Part shown: positions 42,858 to 51,821 of the stretch, piece after piece
Numbering within the stretch: the stretch's first letter is position 1
Layout: each line of letters starts with the position of its first letter
Assembly (NCBI GenBank): GCA_910574345.1
Contig: CAJSZV010000012.1
Coordinates: forward strand, 91,474-155,473
Direction: 5' to 3'
Length of the DNA stretch: 64,000 nt
Source: Clostridiaceae bacterium
Lineage (GTDB): Bacteria; Bacillota; Clostridia; Lachnospirales; Lachnospiraceae
Program-made: the position numbers and the translations under genes
The notes under the pieces: model-generated
What the model saw: only the letters and a program-made list of their open reading frames with translations
What the model was told of the DNA's origin: nothing
Database searches by the model: none

Positions 42858-44252
42858 CTACGCAAACAACTCCCTATACAGCCTCCTGGCATAGTTATCC
42901 GTCATGCCGCTGATATAGTCCGTAACCATAAGCATCCGAAGGTAGAGCCTGTCGCCCCCGCCCTTCCCCTCTGCCTCCCCGTGGTACATGGACTTATAAA
43001 ACCCGGATATAATGTCCATGGTTCTTCTGTCAATAAATGTCATCTCTTCCTTCGTATCATACTTCACCGCTGCCGGCATAAACTGGCCCAGAAGGGACTC
43101 TATGACCCGTCTTCCGAACAATTCCGTCTTAATCTTCACCGAACTGGTATAGATTACGTTCTCGCTTAATCTGGCGATAGCAGAGATAATATGACCGGAG
43201 ACCGTCCCTTCAAACAGATCCCCCTTAAGACAGCCTTCCATAATACGGTCATAATGCCTTACAAACATAGAGGCAGCATCCTCGATCATGGCCTTCTGCA
43301 TATGCTGATTCCATCTCTGAACTGCCGTCAGCTCCGGTTTTCTCCTCCTGCACCTTACCTCCTCCTCATAAAGCTCCTTAAGGCTCTCCATCCGGGTTCG
43401 GACTTCCCGCTTTGTATCTCCTTCCTCCATTTCTTCCAGATACTGCCTCAGGCCGTCTATAATCCGGGGCAGAGTCAGAACCTTTTTTACCATGGCGTCT
43501 TCCAGATCCGAAGTTCTGTATGCAATATCATCTGCCGCCTCCAGAAGGTAGGACAGAGGATGACGGCGTCCTTCCATGCCTGTCTCCCGGTTAATCCTGT
43601 CAAACAGTCCTTTTTCCGCACAGTTGTACCCCATCTTCTTATATCCTGCCGGATTGCCGTTCTTTAACTCCTCCGATGAGACAGGGTATTTGATAATGGC
43701 GGCCAGGACCCGGTAGGAAAGATTAAATCCCTCCATGCGCCCTAAATAAGGAGTCTTGGACAGGAGCCTTAGGGACTGGGCATTACCTTCAAAATGATAC
43801 AGATCCTCCTTCTGCCCCTCTGACAACAGCTCTGTCACCTTTCGGTCTCCTAAAGTCATGGCCCCTAAGTGAGCCTGAAACCACTCCCTCACCGCATACT
43901 CCCCGAAATGCCCGAAGGGAGGATTGCCGATATCATGGACCAGCCCGGCACACAAAAGCACATCCGAAAATTCTTTCTCCCCATGGTGTTCAAACCATGG
44001 ATCTCTTCTGCTCTTTTTCAGCTGCCAGAACACATACTCCCCCAGCTTCTTTCCCATAGCAGACACCTCCAGGGAATGGGTCAGACGTGTTCTCACATAG
44101 TCGTCCTCCTCCAAAGGGAACACCTGGGCCTTGTCCTGAAGCCTCCGAAACAAGGTGCTGCAGATAATCGTGTCATAATCACTGCGGTATATTGTCTCTT
44201 CCTCCTCAGACGGTGTAAATCGCTTTCCGGTAAGCAGCCTTTCCCATTCCAT
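42858..44252 (-). CDS. dgt: Deoxyguanosinetriphosphate triphosphohydrolase-like HD protein
   Basis: This 464-residue protein has an HD domain with TRLTHSLEVSAMGKKLGEYV, LLCAGLVHDIGNPPFGHFGE (HD pair) and EGNAQSLRLLSKTPYLGRM, all typical of Dgt. SYLLEAADDIAYRTSDLEDA supplies the later metal or base Asp. It cleaves dGTP to deoxyguanosine and tripolyphosphate. The ATG follows AAGGAGATAACTGTCT. Stand-alone gene. Confidence 0.94.
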   Translation of the reverse strand: MEWERLLTGKRFTPSEEEETIYRSDYDTIICSTLFRRLQDKAQVFPLEEDDYVRTRLTHSLEVSAMGKKLGEYVFWQLKKSRRDPWFEHHGEKEFSDVLLCAGLVHDIGNPPFGHFGEYAVREWFQAHLGAMTLGDRKVTELLSEGQKEDLYHFEGNAQSLRLLSKTPYLGRMEGFNLSYRVLAAIIKYPVSSEELKNGNPAGYKKMGYNCAEKGLFDRINRETGMEGRRHPLSYLLEAADDIAYRTSDLEDAMVKKVLTLPRIIDGLRQYLEEMEEGDTKREVRTRMESLKELYEEEVRCRRRKPELTAVQRWNQHMQKAMIEDAASMFVRHYDRIMEGCLKGDLFEGTVSGHIISAIARLSENVIYTSSVKIKTELFGRRVIESLLGQFMPAAVKYDTKEEMTFIDRRTMDIISGFYKSMYHGEAEGKGGGDRLYLRMLMVTDYISGMTDNYARRLYRELFA

Positions 44253-44383
44253 AGACAGTTATCTCCTTATCTGTTTTCCGCAATCCCCCCCATGATGCCT
44301 GAATCAAAAAGCGGGGAGAGTTACAATCATGACATATATTTATGGTATTTGCAAGTATTATTTACAGAAATCCTCCTTCTATG

Positions 44384-44422
44384 AAAAAAGCAGCCGGACT
44401 GCCGAAGTCCTGCTGCTTTTTT
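44384..44422 (-). terminator. Bidirectional terminator after aminopeptidase C
   Basis: AAAAAAGCAG and CTGCTTTTTT flank nearly perfect inner arms (CGGACT/AGTCC). T-runs on both strands. Confidence 0.85.
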
Positions 44423-44430
44423 CTTCTTCG

Positions 44431-45759
44431 CTATGCCAGGGAGCCCATAGGGTCCCAGGGCTTTAATTCAATAGGTTCTTCCCCAAGCGCCGCCAAAAGC
44501 TCCTGGGAGAGATATTTCTTATGTACCACCGCCTGATAGGTATAAGCCTCAAACCACTTGTCACTCATGACAAAGTATCCTTTCACTCCGGCGTCGTCAC
44601 CCCAGCTGTTCTCGATCTTAAAACGGTTGGGCTGCCCCTTATCGTCAAAATTTACGCCTACGATTACCATAGCGTGATTCATGGCGCTGTCACGGTAATC
44701 CAAGCCTTCTTCTTTAGTAATGCCAAAGCTCATACCACCCAGTATGTCTCCGTACCGGTAGGTGTCCGGGTCCCAGATTCCCTGCTTCCTGTCGCCGTAT
44801 TTGGAACAGTCGCTGCCGAACCACACTGTCTCTCCATCCTTTAGCTGACTTACTACCAGAGACTTAAAAGTATCCATATCCACATTGAGATGGCGGACGA
44901 TTCCCTCCACCACATTGCCAAGATACTTAACGGTAAATGACTTTCCGTAAGGTTTGTCCGATGTGGGAGCATTGATGATGCTCACATACTCGTCCAAGTC
45001 TATGTCCACATATTTCTCGTAAAAGCTGTGGGGAGTCATGGCGCGGTCGCAGTGATATTCCTTGTTCTTATCCCGATACTCAAAATCAAACACATCTGCC
45101 GGCCTGCCGAAACAGATACACAGAGCATTGTACATCTCCTTCAGCATCTCTTCCTTTCGGAGCTGCGGATCCTCGCCTGCTGCCACCATCTTTCTCAGTT
45201 CCACGGCATCCTCACGGAGCTTCATGTTCAGCATACGGGACATAACTCTGGTGGATGAGGACTGGCATGTCTCCGGCATGGCGCTTTTGGGCACCACTCC
45301 GTATTTTTTAATGAGCGACACCACCATATCCCATTGTCCGCCATCGCTGATTCCCTGAAGAACCCAGTCCAGCACCCGATCCCCCACCTTAAGATCAGCA
45401 GTATCAATGACAGCCTCCAGGAAATAATTAATTTTCTCAAACTTATCCCAGAATGCAATGTAATTCTGAGACAGTTCCATAGTCTCCATGTTGCAGTTCT
45501 TTGCCGCCGCTTTCCGCAGGACATTCATGGCGGCAAAGATCCAGCAGCGGCCGCTGGCCTTTTGAGAAGTCACATCCGGGCTGCTTAAGTCGATGGAAAA
45601 GGTCATGTCCAGCTTTCTGGCGGCTTCCCCGTCAAATGCCGCATGTTCCAAATCAGTCTTTGAGAGGGCGCAGGTCATGGCTTTGCAGAGCCTGTTGTCC
45701 TCATACTCCTTAGCACACTGTCTGATGAATTCTTTCGTAATGGGTTTTGCGCTTTTCAT
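44431..45759 (-). CDS. pepC: Aminopeptidase C (bleomycin hydrolase family)
   Basis: About 442 residues from ATG 45759; a longer start at 45804 overlaps the promoter and lacks a ribosome site. The papain-type triad is clear: Cys in QKASGRCWIFAAMNVLR, His in SAMNHAMVIVGVNF, Asn in FKIENSWGDDAGVKGYFVMS. DKWFEAYTYQAVVHKKYL is a further family block. It is a cytoplasmic hexameric cysteine aminopeptidase of the C1B family. Monocistronic between its promoter and terminator. Confidence 0.95.
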   Translation of the reverse strand: MKSAKPITKEFIRQCAKEYEDNRLCKAMTCALSKTDLEHAAFDGEAARKLDMTFSIDLSSPDVTSQKASGRCWIFAAMNVLRKAAAKNCNMETMELSQNYIAFWDKFEKINYFLEAVIDTADLKVGDRVLDWVLQGISDGGQWDMVVSLIKKYGVVPKSAMPETCQSSSTRVMSRMLNMKLREDAVELRKMVAAGEDPQLRKEEMLKEMYNALCICFGRPADVFDFEYRDKNKEYHCDRAMTPHSFYEKYVDIDLDEYVSIINAPTSDKPYGKSFTVKYLGNVVEGIVRHLNVDMDTFKSLVVSQLKDGETVWFGSDCSKYGDRKQGIWDPDTYRYGDILGGMSFGITKEEGLDYRDSAMNHAMVIVGVNFDDKGQPNRFKIENSWGDDAGVKGYFVMSDKWFEAYTYQAVVHKKYLSQELLAALGEEPIELKPWDPMGSLA

Positions 45760-45805
45760 TGGTGTTTTATCCCTCTGTCTTTTCTCTTTATTTAATGCAA
45801 TCATT

Positions 45806-45833
45806 ATTTTATCATTTTTTTTGGAAATTTCAA
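45806..45833 (-). promoter_or_regulatory. Promoter of pepC
   Basis: On the minus strand TTGAAA, 16 bp, TAAAAT. It supports the start at 45759 rather than 45804. Confidence 0.65.
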
Positions 45834-45849
45834 TACCCGCCCATCCATA

Positions 45850-46905
45850 TCAGTTCCCTGCCATCATCTCAAACTTCTCCATCAGTTCCTGCCATCTCTT
45901 ATCCCCCTTTAAGAACCCAAATGTCTTCTCATCCCTAAAGAAAAACAGAAGCGTTTTCTTTATATCCCCCAGGAATCCTTCACTGACTCCTTTCCATGCC
46001 ATATGTTCATAGAGAGGGGAAACGCAGTAATGGCATATATCATCTGCATTTGCGGCCATCTCTTCCACTATCCCTATGGTTGTCTCCACATCCTTTTCTG
46101 CCACTGCCAGTTCGAGGCCTATGAAAACCTCATGATACCTGCCTCTGTCCAATGCCTTCGCTGTCTGACTCCATTTCTCCACGATCATATGAGCCCTCTG
46201 CCTGTCTCCCTGCTGTGTATCCAGCTGATAAATACCCCCAAATACCATGTTCAGACTCCCATAGGCGGAAAACAGCAGTTCCTCATAGGCCCGGTATGCC
46301 TCCTTTACCCTCCCTGTCTTACTGTAAATCAATGCCTGTTTCCGCTTTTTCTCCGGATTCTGATCAGAAACATAAGCCAGATAGGACTCTGCCTTCTCAT
46401 ACTCTTCTTTTCTCAGCCAGAATCCAAACAGAGAATCAGCAGCTCCCAGGCGGGTATCCTCATCTCCCTCTGTCAAAGCTCTGACATACCATTCCCTGAT
46501 GACCTCTTCATACTTTCCACTATCCGGGATCTCATCCGTCAAAAGGCGGGCATTGAGTACAACTGCCGTCTGCCACAGCAGCTTCCCGCAGCCAGGATAT
46601 TCCTCCAGGTACTTCTTTGCATACTCAAAGACCTTCTCATAGGGTTCTTTTCTCAGCATTACATCCACATCACAGATAAATCCGTTGATCTCCTCCTGGG
46701 TCAGTTCCTCCCGAAAAGACAAAAGCCCATCCACTGTAATGCCTAAAAGCCTGGCAATAGGGGCAAGCAGAAGGATATCCGGCATGGAATTGCCGTTCTC
46801 CCATTTGTTCACCGCCGGAGTGCTGACTCCAAGACGGACCGCCATCTCCTCCTGCGTGATCCCTTTCTTTTTCCTGTATGTTCGTATTACCTCGCCTATT
46901 TCCAT
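45850..46905 (-). CDS. XRE-family regulator with TPR-like C-terminus
   Basis: About 351 residues from ATG 46905 (AAGGAG eight bases upstream). The N-terminal HTH (TYRKKKGITQEEMAVRLGVS, TPAVNKWENGNSMPDI) is cro/C1-type. The remaining 280 residues are helical pairs such as AKKYLEEYPGCGKLLWQTAV and VKEAYRAYEELLFSAYGSL, resembling tetratricopeptide repeats. Such regulators often respond to peptides or metabolites. It is divergent from a ROK kinase gene, with two palindromes in the shared gap. Confidence 0.9.
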   Translation of the reverse strand: MEIGEVIRTYRKKKGITQEEMAVRLGVSTPAVNKWENGNSMPDILLLAPIARLLGITVDGLLSFREELTQEEINGFICDVDVMLRKEPYEKVFEYAKKYLEEYPGCGKLLWQTAVVLNARLLTDEIPDSGKYEEVIREWYVRALTEGDEDTRLGAADSLFGFWLRKEEYEKAESYLAYVSDQNPEKKRKQALIYSKTGRVKEAYRAYEELLFSAYGSLNMVFGGIYQLDTQQGDRQRAHMIVEKWSQTAKALDRGRYHEVFIGLELAVAEKDVETTIGIVEEMAANADDICHYCVSPLYEHMAWKGVSEGFLGDIKKTLLFFFRDEKTFGFLKGDKRWQELMEKFEMMAGN

Positions 46906-46964
46906 TCCCGCAGTCTCCTTTTTCAGAATTTCCGTAAACATGCGCCAAATTCTGCGCTTACTTT

Positions 46965-46993
46965 ATGATACCAGGTCTTCACCTGCATCTCAA
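46965..46993 (-). promoter_or_regulatory. Promoter of the XRE regulator
   Basis: On the minus strand TTGAGA, 17 bp, TATCAT, 60 bp before the start codon. Confidence 0.75.
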
Positions 46994-47014
46994 TTGAAGA
47001 AAAGTTAAAAAAAA

Positions 47015-47033
47015 GGCAATAAAATTAATTGCC
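47015..47033. promoter_or_regulatory. Dyad between divergent XRE and ROK promoters
   Basis: GGCAAT and ATTGCC are separated by seven AT-only bases, just upstream of both promoters. Possible binding site for the XRE regulator. Confidence 0.45.
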
Positions 47034-47041
47034 ATTTAATA

Positions 47042-47108
47042 TTGAATTTCTTCCTAAATTTCACTATACTAAATTACATGATGTCGGGGTCAAAAGATCT
47101 TTTGACCC
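47042..47108 (+). promoter_or_regulatory. ROK-gene promoter with a 22-bp palindromic operator
   Basis: TTGAAT (47042-47047), 17 bp, TATACT (47065-47070). Downstream, 47087-47108 is a perfect 22-bp palindrome with half-site GGGTCAAAAGA, at about +10 to +31 of the transcript. A repressor bound there would block elongation or initiation. Confidence 0.75.
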
Positions 47109-47151
47109 TGGCATTATCATATTATTTATTAATTGGAAAAGGGGTAGAGAG

Positions 47152-48036
47152 ATGGATAAAAAAATCTTTGGAATTGACATCGGAGGTTCCAGTGTAAAAT
47201 ATGGTATCGTAGACCACAATGGCGCCATTACAGACAGAGACACCTTCCCTGTCTCACCGGATATGGGACGAGAGGCATTCCTGAACCGTCTGACCCTGAT
47301 ATGCACGGAAGCTAAAGCAAAAGGAATTCAGGGACTCGGAATCTCATCTCTGGGATTCGTAGATTCCCATCTTGGAGTGATCACAGACGGTGCGGAAAAT
47401 CTTCCTTTCCTGATTCATCTTAACCTGAAAGATGCTCTTGACTCACTCTTTCCCAGAGATCATATCTCCATTCACAATGATGCGGACTGTTTCGCACTGG
47501 GGGAATTATGGAAAGGTAATGCTCAGGATGTGAGGAATTTCTTCTGTCTGGCTTTGGGAACGGGTATGGGCGGAAGCCTGGTTATGGATAAAATGTTGAT
47601 TCAGGGGACTCATTTCCGCACCGGAGAGGTGGGATATTTTGATTATACAGACTCAGAAAATTACTGGGAAAAGAAATACTCTACCAAGACCTACATGGCC
47701 CTTGCCGGAAAACAGCTGGGGAACGCCTCCCTGACCGGTGAAGAATTCATGAACCAGATTCGGGAAGGCGCTCCCCGGTATATGGAGGCCTTCAGACACT
47801 GGATGGATGAGATCGGAAAAAAACTGGCCAACATCATCCTTCTTTTGGATGTGGACTGCATCATTATAGGCGGAGCGGTGTCAAAAAGCAGTGACATTCT
47901 CATCCCCGCTCTTACACAGGCAGTCAATGCAGGACTTCCTCCTGCATTCCGCGGGCAATGCGCCATCCGACCGGCCAGATTTTATAATGATTCGGCCATT
48001 ATCGGCGCTGTGGCTCCTTTTATGACAGAGCATTGA
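47152..48036 (+). CDS. ROK-family sugar kinase
   Basis: About 294 residues from ATG 47152; upstream codons overlap the operator. The N-terminal phosphate loop is FGIDIGGSSVKYGIV. The ROK core has IHNDADCFALGELWKG with the catalytic Asp, LALGTGMGGSLVMDKM and TGEVGYFDY. The Zn-binding Cys cluster of many ROK kinases is not apparent. No HTH, so it is a kinase, not a repressor. Likely phosphorylates glucose, mannose or an N-acyl sugar in the cytoplasm. Confidence 0.9.
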   Translation: MDKKIFGIDIGGSSVKYGIVDHNGAITDRDTFPVSPDMGREAFLNRLTLICTEAKAKGIQGLGISSLGFVDSHLGVITDGAENLPFLIHLNLKDALDSLFPRDHISIHNDADCFALGELWKGNAQDVRNFFCLALGTGMGGSLVMDKMLIQGTHFRTGEVGYFDYTDSENYWEKKYSTKTYMALAGKQLGNASLTGEEFMNQIREGAPRYMEAFRHWMDEIGKKLANIILLLDVDCIIIGGAVSKSSDILIPALTQAVNAGLPPAFRGQCAIRPARFYNDSAIIGAVAPFMTEH

Positions 48037-48454
48037 AACTGGCCATATCGGCTGCTGTAATCCTTTGAGTTTATGGTGGAAGAATCCAGGTACAGAATCA
48101 GAATGAAAGACCTGGCCGTAATCTCATTGTCCTCACCGATAACTGCCCCTAAGGAGTTAGCCATGGCATCCCCGCCGTGAGCCGGTTTTATGGCCAGAAA
48201 GTACCCTGCTCCAAGAACTGCCCCTCCTGCCGCCGATTTTACTGCCAGTATCTCTCTCTTACATACTCGCTCTGCCTGGCCGCTGATATCAGGTTCAGCA
48301 CACTGCTTCTGACAATGGAGACATAGCCTTTTCCTGCAAAAAACAGATAGATGGCCAAAAGAATCATCTGGAACAAGCCTCCGCTTAAGGCCCCCAATTC
48401 CAGTCCCAGAAGGAGCACTGACAGACCTGTGAAGGCGGATTCTATGAGATACAT
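47982..48454 (-). pseudogene. Frameshifted membrane-protein remnant
   Basis: A frame from ATG 48454 (MYLIESAFTGLSVLLLGLEL, hydrophobic, then GYVSIVRSSVLNLISAARQS) stops at 48239. One base over, EILAVKSAAGGAVLGAGYFL and AIKPAHGGDAMANSLGAVIG continue smoothly. The break falls in an (AG)4 run near 48252-48262. I do not recognise the family. The second frame runs antisense into the end of the ROK gene, so the original end is probably lost. Confidence 0.4.
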
Positions 48455-48535
48455 TTTCCCGAATGTGTTACCAGACCATTATAAGACAGCCAAAGTCAAA
48501 AATCCTTACATCTGCATTACAAAAGCGAAACGGAA

Positions 48536-49240
48536 TCATTTGCTTTGTCTCAGCTGGGCCATACTTTGGGCAATACGTTCTTGTTCCACTTCTGTCAGCT
48601 CTACAAATTCACAACCGTATTCAAACACAGACTCCCCCTTCTCTATGACACGCAGCACTTTACAGTACACCGTAAAAGGAGACCCGCATTCAAGCAGTTT
48701 CGTACTCAGTAAAAATTTATCGCCTTTATGATACCGGCATTGGGAACCTATACTGACCCCGCCTGCACTGATATCCAACAGCCTGCAGGGGTTCGCCTCC
48801 GTCTCGCCGTATAGGGTAATCATTCCGTCAATATCCGTACTCAGGCGTGAGAAGGAGCGTTCATTCTCCACCTTTGTGATAGTGAGATCCGTTACCTGCC
48901 ATATGTGTTTTGCCTGTGGCGTAATAACCCCTTCCATAAAAACAGCTTTTCTTCTCCGGTTATTATAGCCCCGAAGCTTCACGGAAACGGAACCTTTTTC
49001 TTCATAATCTTCCATGCCCGTATCACGAAAAATCTCTCCATCCGAATACTGGTATAATTGTGCCGTGCTGCCTTGGGGATTCTGCAATTTGGCAATAAAA
49101 AGCAGCTTCTCCTCCGGGGTCTCTACCACCACACGCATGTCGGAGTAAATCTCCAGCTCCCTTATATCGCTTTTATTTCTGCTGCTCTCTGCAGCCTCTT
49201 TTTCCTCTTGTTTTTTTATAAGCCGGTCAAATAGTTTCAC
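48536..49240 (-). CDS. PilZ-domain c-di-GMP receptor-like protein
   Basis: About 234 residues from GTG 49240 (GGGAGG seven bases upstream). The N-terminal half resembles YcgR-type modules (VVVETPEEKLLFIAKLQNPQ). The C-terminal PilZ domain carries an Arg-rich entry (ENERSFSRLSTDIDG) and the DxSxxG-like motif CRLLDISAGGVSIGSQCRYH. It probably binds c-di-GMP in the cytoplasm; the effector it controls is not nearby. It follows the remains of a two-component system. Confidence 0.85.
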   Translation of the reverse strand: MKLFDRLIKKQEEKEAAESSRNKSDIRELEIYSDMRVVVETPEEKLLFIAKLQNPQGSTAQLYQYSDGEIFRDTGMEDYEEKGSVSVKLRGYNNRRRKAVFMEGVITPQAKHIWQVTDLTITKVENERSFSRLSTDIDGMITLYGETEANPCRLLDISAGGVSIGSQCRYHKGDKFLLSTKLLECGSPFTVYCKVLRVIEKGESVFEYGCEFVELTEVEQERIAQSMAQLRQSK

Positions 49241-49279
49241 CCTGCATCCTCCCAGATTCTTGATCTTTTGCACGTTTTT

Positions 49280-49846
49280 CTTTTATTATACACCAAACCG
49301 GAGGCACTGAAAAGTATCTGCTTTTTAAGAGCAGCGGCACACCCTTCCCATACCTGCTTCCCTTCCCATATTCACTTTCCACACAAATCTTATGCCCCAG
49401 CCTGTCCGCGATCTTTGAAACCATGTAAAGTCCCATACCTGTTGACTTATATCTCCCGTTGTGATAATTGCTCCACGTATATCCCTTTTCAAAGATCCGG
49501 CGGATATCACTGTCTTTGATTCCCTCCCCGTAGTCCTCCACCCAGAGAATCACGCTGTCCTGCCCCTCTGGGTCCATATGCGGAGGCAGGGAGCATTTTC
49601 TCCTGGTTTCTCTTCCTCCTGGGCCTGCTGCCTTCCTGGCTCCACCTCTTCTGGTTCCACATCTCCTGGCTTCGCGGCTTCTGTCTCTGCCCTCTTCTTC
49701 CACACCTCCCCTTTCCTCTGCCCATACTTTAAGGCATTGCCGATAAACTGATCCAGTATATAGACTAACCATGCCGGGTCCGGGTTCTTTTCATTGTTCA
49801 GCAGCCCGGCTAGAGTCTTATCGTCCTCAATGACCATGATTGTCAT
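49280..49846 (-). pseudogene. Response regulator/histidine kinase deletion chimera
   Basis: A good ribosome site (AAAGGAG) and ATG 49846 start MTIMVIEDDKTLAGLLNNE, the first strand and acidic pocket of a response regulator receiver. Directly joined is KNPDPAWLVYILDQFIGNAL, the N box of a kinase ATPase domain. After a frame change near 49560 the kinase resumes with SVILWVEDYGEGIKDSDIRR and GRYKSTGMGLYMVSKIADRL. So most of the regulator and the front of the kinase are missing. The system resembles BceR/BceS-type pairs. Not functional. Confidence 0.75.
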
Positions 49847-49940
49847 GGGTGGTCTCCTTTTATATTTTTGCTCCGTTTCATTATTTGGTCCATGCTTACA
49901 CCATTTTTCCAGCCTCAGCAAAATGATCCGGCACCTGTCT

Positions 49941-51806
49941 TCACCCCTCCAAAAACCCTCTTCTCCCCGCCTCTTCCAGAAGCCTCGGCAGTATCTCCGG
50001 GTACGTCCACTCCCCCGGCGCCATATCTGCAATCACGATTTTCTCAATCTCCCTGTGCAGCTCCCCTTCAAACTCCCTGATCTCCCCGTAATAAAGCATG
50101 CCAAAGCTCTCTTCCCCGCCAAACTTATCCTCCCTCCGAACCGAATACACACACACCGGCGCCAGGTCAAAATCCACAGCCCCTGTCTCCTCATACAGTT
50201 CCCGCCTGGCTGCCTCAAGGATAGTCTCCCCCGGCTCCCTGTGTCCTCCGGGCAGCTCCCAGGTATTCCTGTCTCTGTGTTTGCAGAATACATACTTTCC
50301 CTCTGACCTGCCTATGACAACGGCGAATTTCAACAGCTCATCATCCACACCCTCGTAAAATCTGACCTCCACACGCTTTCGCCTGTCTTCCCTGACAAAT
50401 GGCTCATGAATCTCCTCAGACACCAGTATCCCATACTTCTCCGGCCGCCTGTAGGCATTGCCGTGGACCTCCCGTCCCCGGTACTCCCGCATCTCCTCAA
50501 TGGGGAAATCCGCCAGGAAAATGCCCTCCGACTCATCCGCCTCCACAATCAGCGTATCCCTGGAGCCGCTGTCACTAGGCCTGTATGCGATCCCGTCAAA
50601 TGCCGTGGAATGCCCGTTGCAGTCCGGCTGTCCCCCAGGGTAATTCACCGTGGCAATGCCAACCATGTTCTCATAGGCCCTTCCCCGCAGCTGGGAGATG
50701 CGGTTGATCTCCATGGGGCAGGCGTTGGGAACAAGGAGAATCTCCGCCCCCTTTAACATAAGAATCCTTGCGCTCTCCGGAAATTCCCTGTCATAGCAGA
50801 TCATGCTTCCCACCTTCACGCTCCCTTTTGCCGTGTCTAAGTCCTCCACATAGAATTCCTCCCCCGGCGTCAGCCTGCACTCCTCCCCGAAATCACAGGT
50901 ATGTACCTTGGCATAGGTGTACACCTCCCGGCCGAAGCGGTCAATGAGACATATGGTATTTCTGGGACGGGGCTCAAAGGTCTCCAGGAAGGTAATCCCG
51001 ACAGCCATACCCAGTTCCCTGGCCAGCTCTTTATAGGCCATAACAAAGTCACTGCCCTTCCCTATGGCCAGTGACCTTAATCTGTCGATATCCTCCGGTA
51101 TCTCATAGCCACAGTTCCACATCTCCGGAAACAAGGCGATATCCGCTCCCAGTTCCTTGGCCTGCCGGCAGTAATCCAACCCCTTCTTAAGATTCCCCTC
51201 CAAAGTTCCCTCAGGCATAAGCTGCAGGAGGGCCACCCGAATATTCGCTGCACATTCATCTCCCATATTCTCCACACATCCCCCGGACACCTCTGTACTG
51301 CCGCCTTTCCCATCTCCCCATACTTCCTTGTAAATATCGTTCACCGTATCCTCCATCCCTTTCTCCTTATGTAATATCCTCTCTCCTTTGATTCCCAGGT
51401 AATCCTTCTCCACCCACCATCTCCTCATGGCCTCTTCTCCAAATTCCTCCCGGCAGGGCCTGGTGCCATGGCGGCTTAGGGTCTCCTCAAAAGGCAGGTC
51501 ATAGTAGTACGCATAAATCTCATCCCCATACAATTCCCCCGCCAACTCAAACAGCGGCAGATACCAGTCCTTTCGCAGAATCCCCTCAAGAATCACGATT
51601 TCACAGTGTTCCCTTCCGTATCTTAGCAGCTCCTGCAAGAGAGGCAGGGCCTTGGTATCCGCGCCGTCCCTCACCTTCAGCATCTCCCGCCGCACCACGT
51701 CCTGGGAAATCAACATGGTGTTATGGCCCAATCGCGCTTGAAGAGCCTTTGCCACAGTGGTTTTCCCGCTCCCCGAATTGCCTCTCAAAATAATCAGCTT
51801 TGCCAT
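49941..51806 (-). CDS. P-loop kinase/carbon-nitrogen hydrolase/Nudix triple fusion
   Basis: This single 621-residue frame has three domains. Residues about 1-165 are a P-loop kinase-like domain (LIILRGNSGSGKTTVAKALQ, then ISQDVVRREMLKVRDGA). Residues about 188-470 are a nitrilase-family amidase with the Glu in DIALFPEMWNCGYE, the Lys in TYAKVHTCDFGEE and the Cys in GSMICYDREFPESARI. Residues about 478-615 are a Nudix hydrolase with GGHREPGETILEAARRELYE followed by ETGA. No frameshift signs appear at the joints. It follows the DUF6179 gene by 15 nt. Biological role unknown; a salvage or repair function on a nucleotide-linked amide is possible. Confidence 0.85.
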   Translation of the reverse strand: MAKLIILRGNSGSGKTTVAKALQARLGHNTMLISQDVVRREMLKVRDGADTKALPLLQELLRYGREHCEIVILEGILRKDWYLPLFELAGELYGDEIYAYYYDLPFEETLSRHGTRPCREEFGEEAMRRWWVEKDYLGIKGERILHKEKGMEDTVNDIYKEVWGDGKGGSTEVSGGCVENMGDECAANIRVALLQLMPEGTLEGNLKKGLDYCRQAKELGADIALFPEMWNCGYEIPEDIDRLRSLAIGKGSDFVMAYKELARELGMAVGITFLETFEPRPRNTICLIDRFGREVYTYAKVHTCDFGEECRLTPGEEFYVEDLDTAKGSVKVGSMICYDREFPESARILMLKGAEILLVPNACPMEINRISQLRGRAYENMVGIATVNYPGGQPDCNGHSTAFDGIAYRPSDSGSRDTLIVEADESEGIFLADFPIEEMREYRGREVHGNAYRRPEKYGILVSEEIHEPFVREDRRKRVEVRFYEGVDDELLKFAVVIGRSEGKYVFCKHRDRNTWELPGGHREPGETILEAARRELYEETGAVDFDLAPVCVYSVRREDKFGGEESFGMLYYGEIREFEGELHREIEKIVIADMAPGEWTYPEILPRLLEEAGRRGFLEG

Positions 51807-51821
51807 TGTCTCCCGCTCTCT

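Noticed and set aside
47087..47108. Palindrome considered as an intrinsic terminator
   Set aside because: No T-run follows and it lies just after a promoter and before a ribosome site, so an operator or leader hairpin is more likely.
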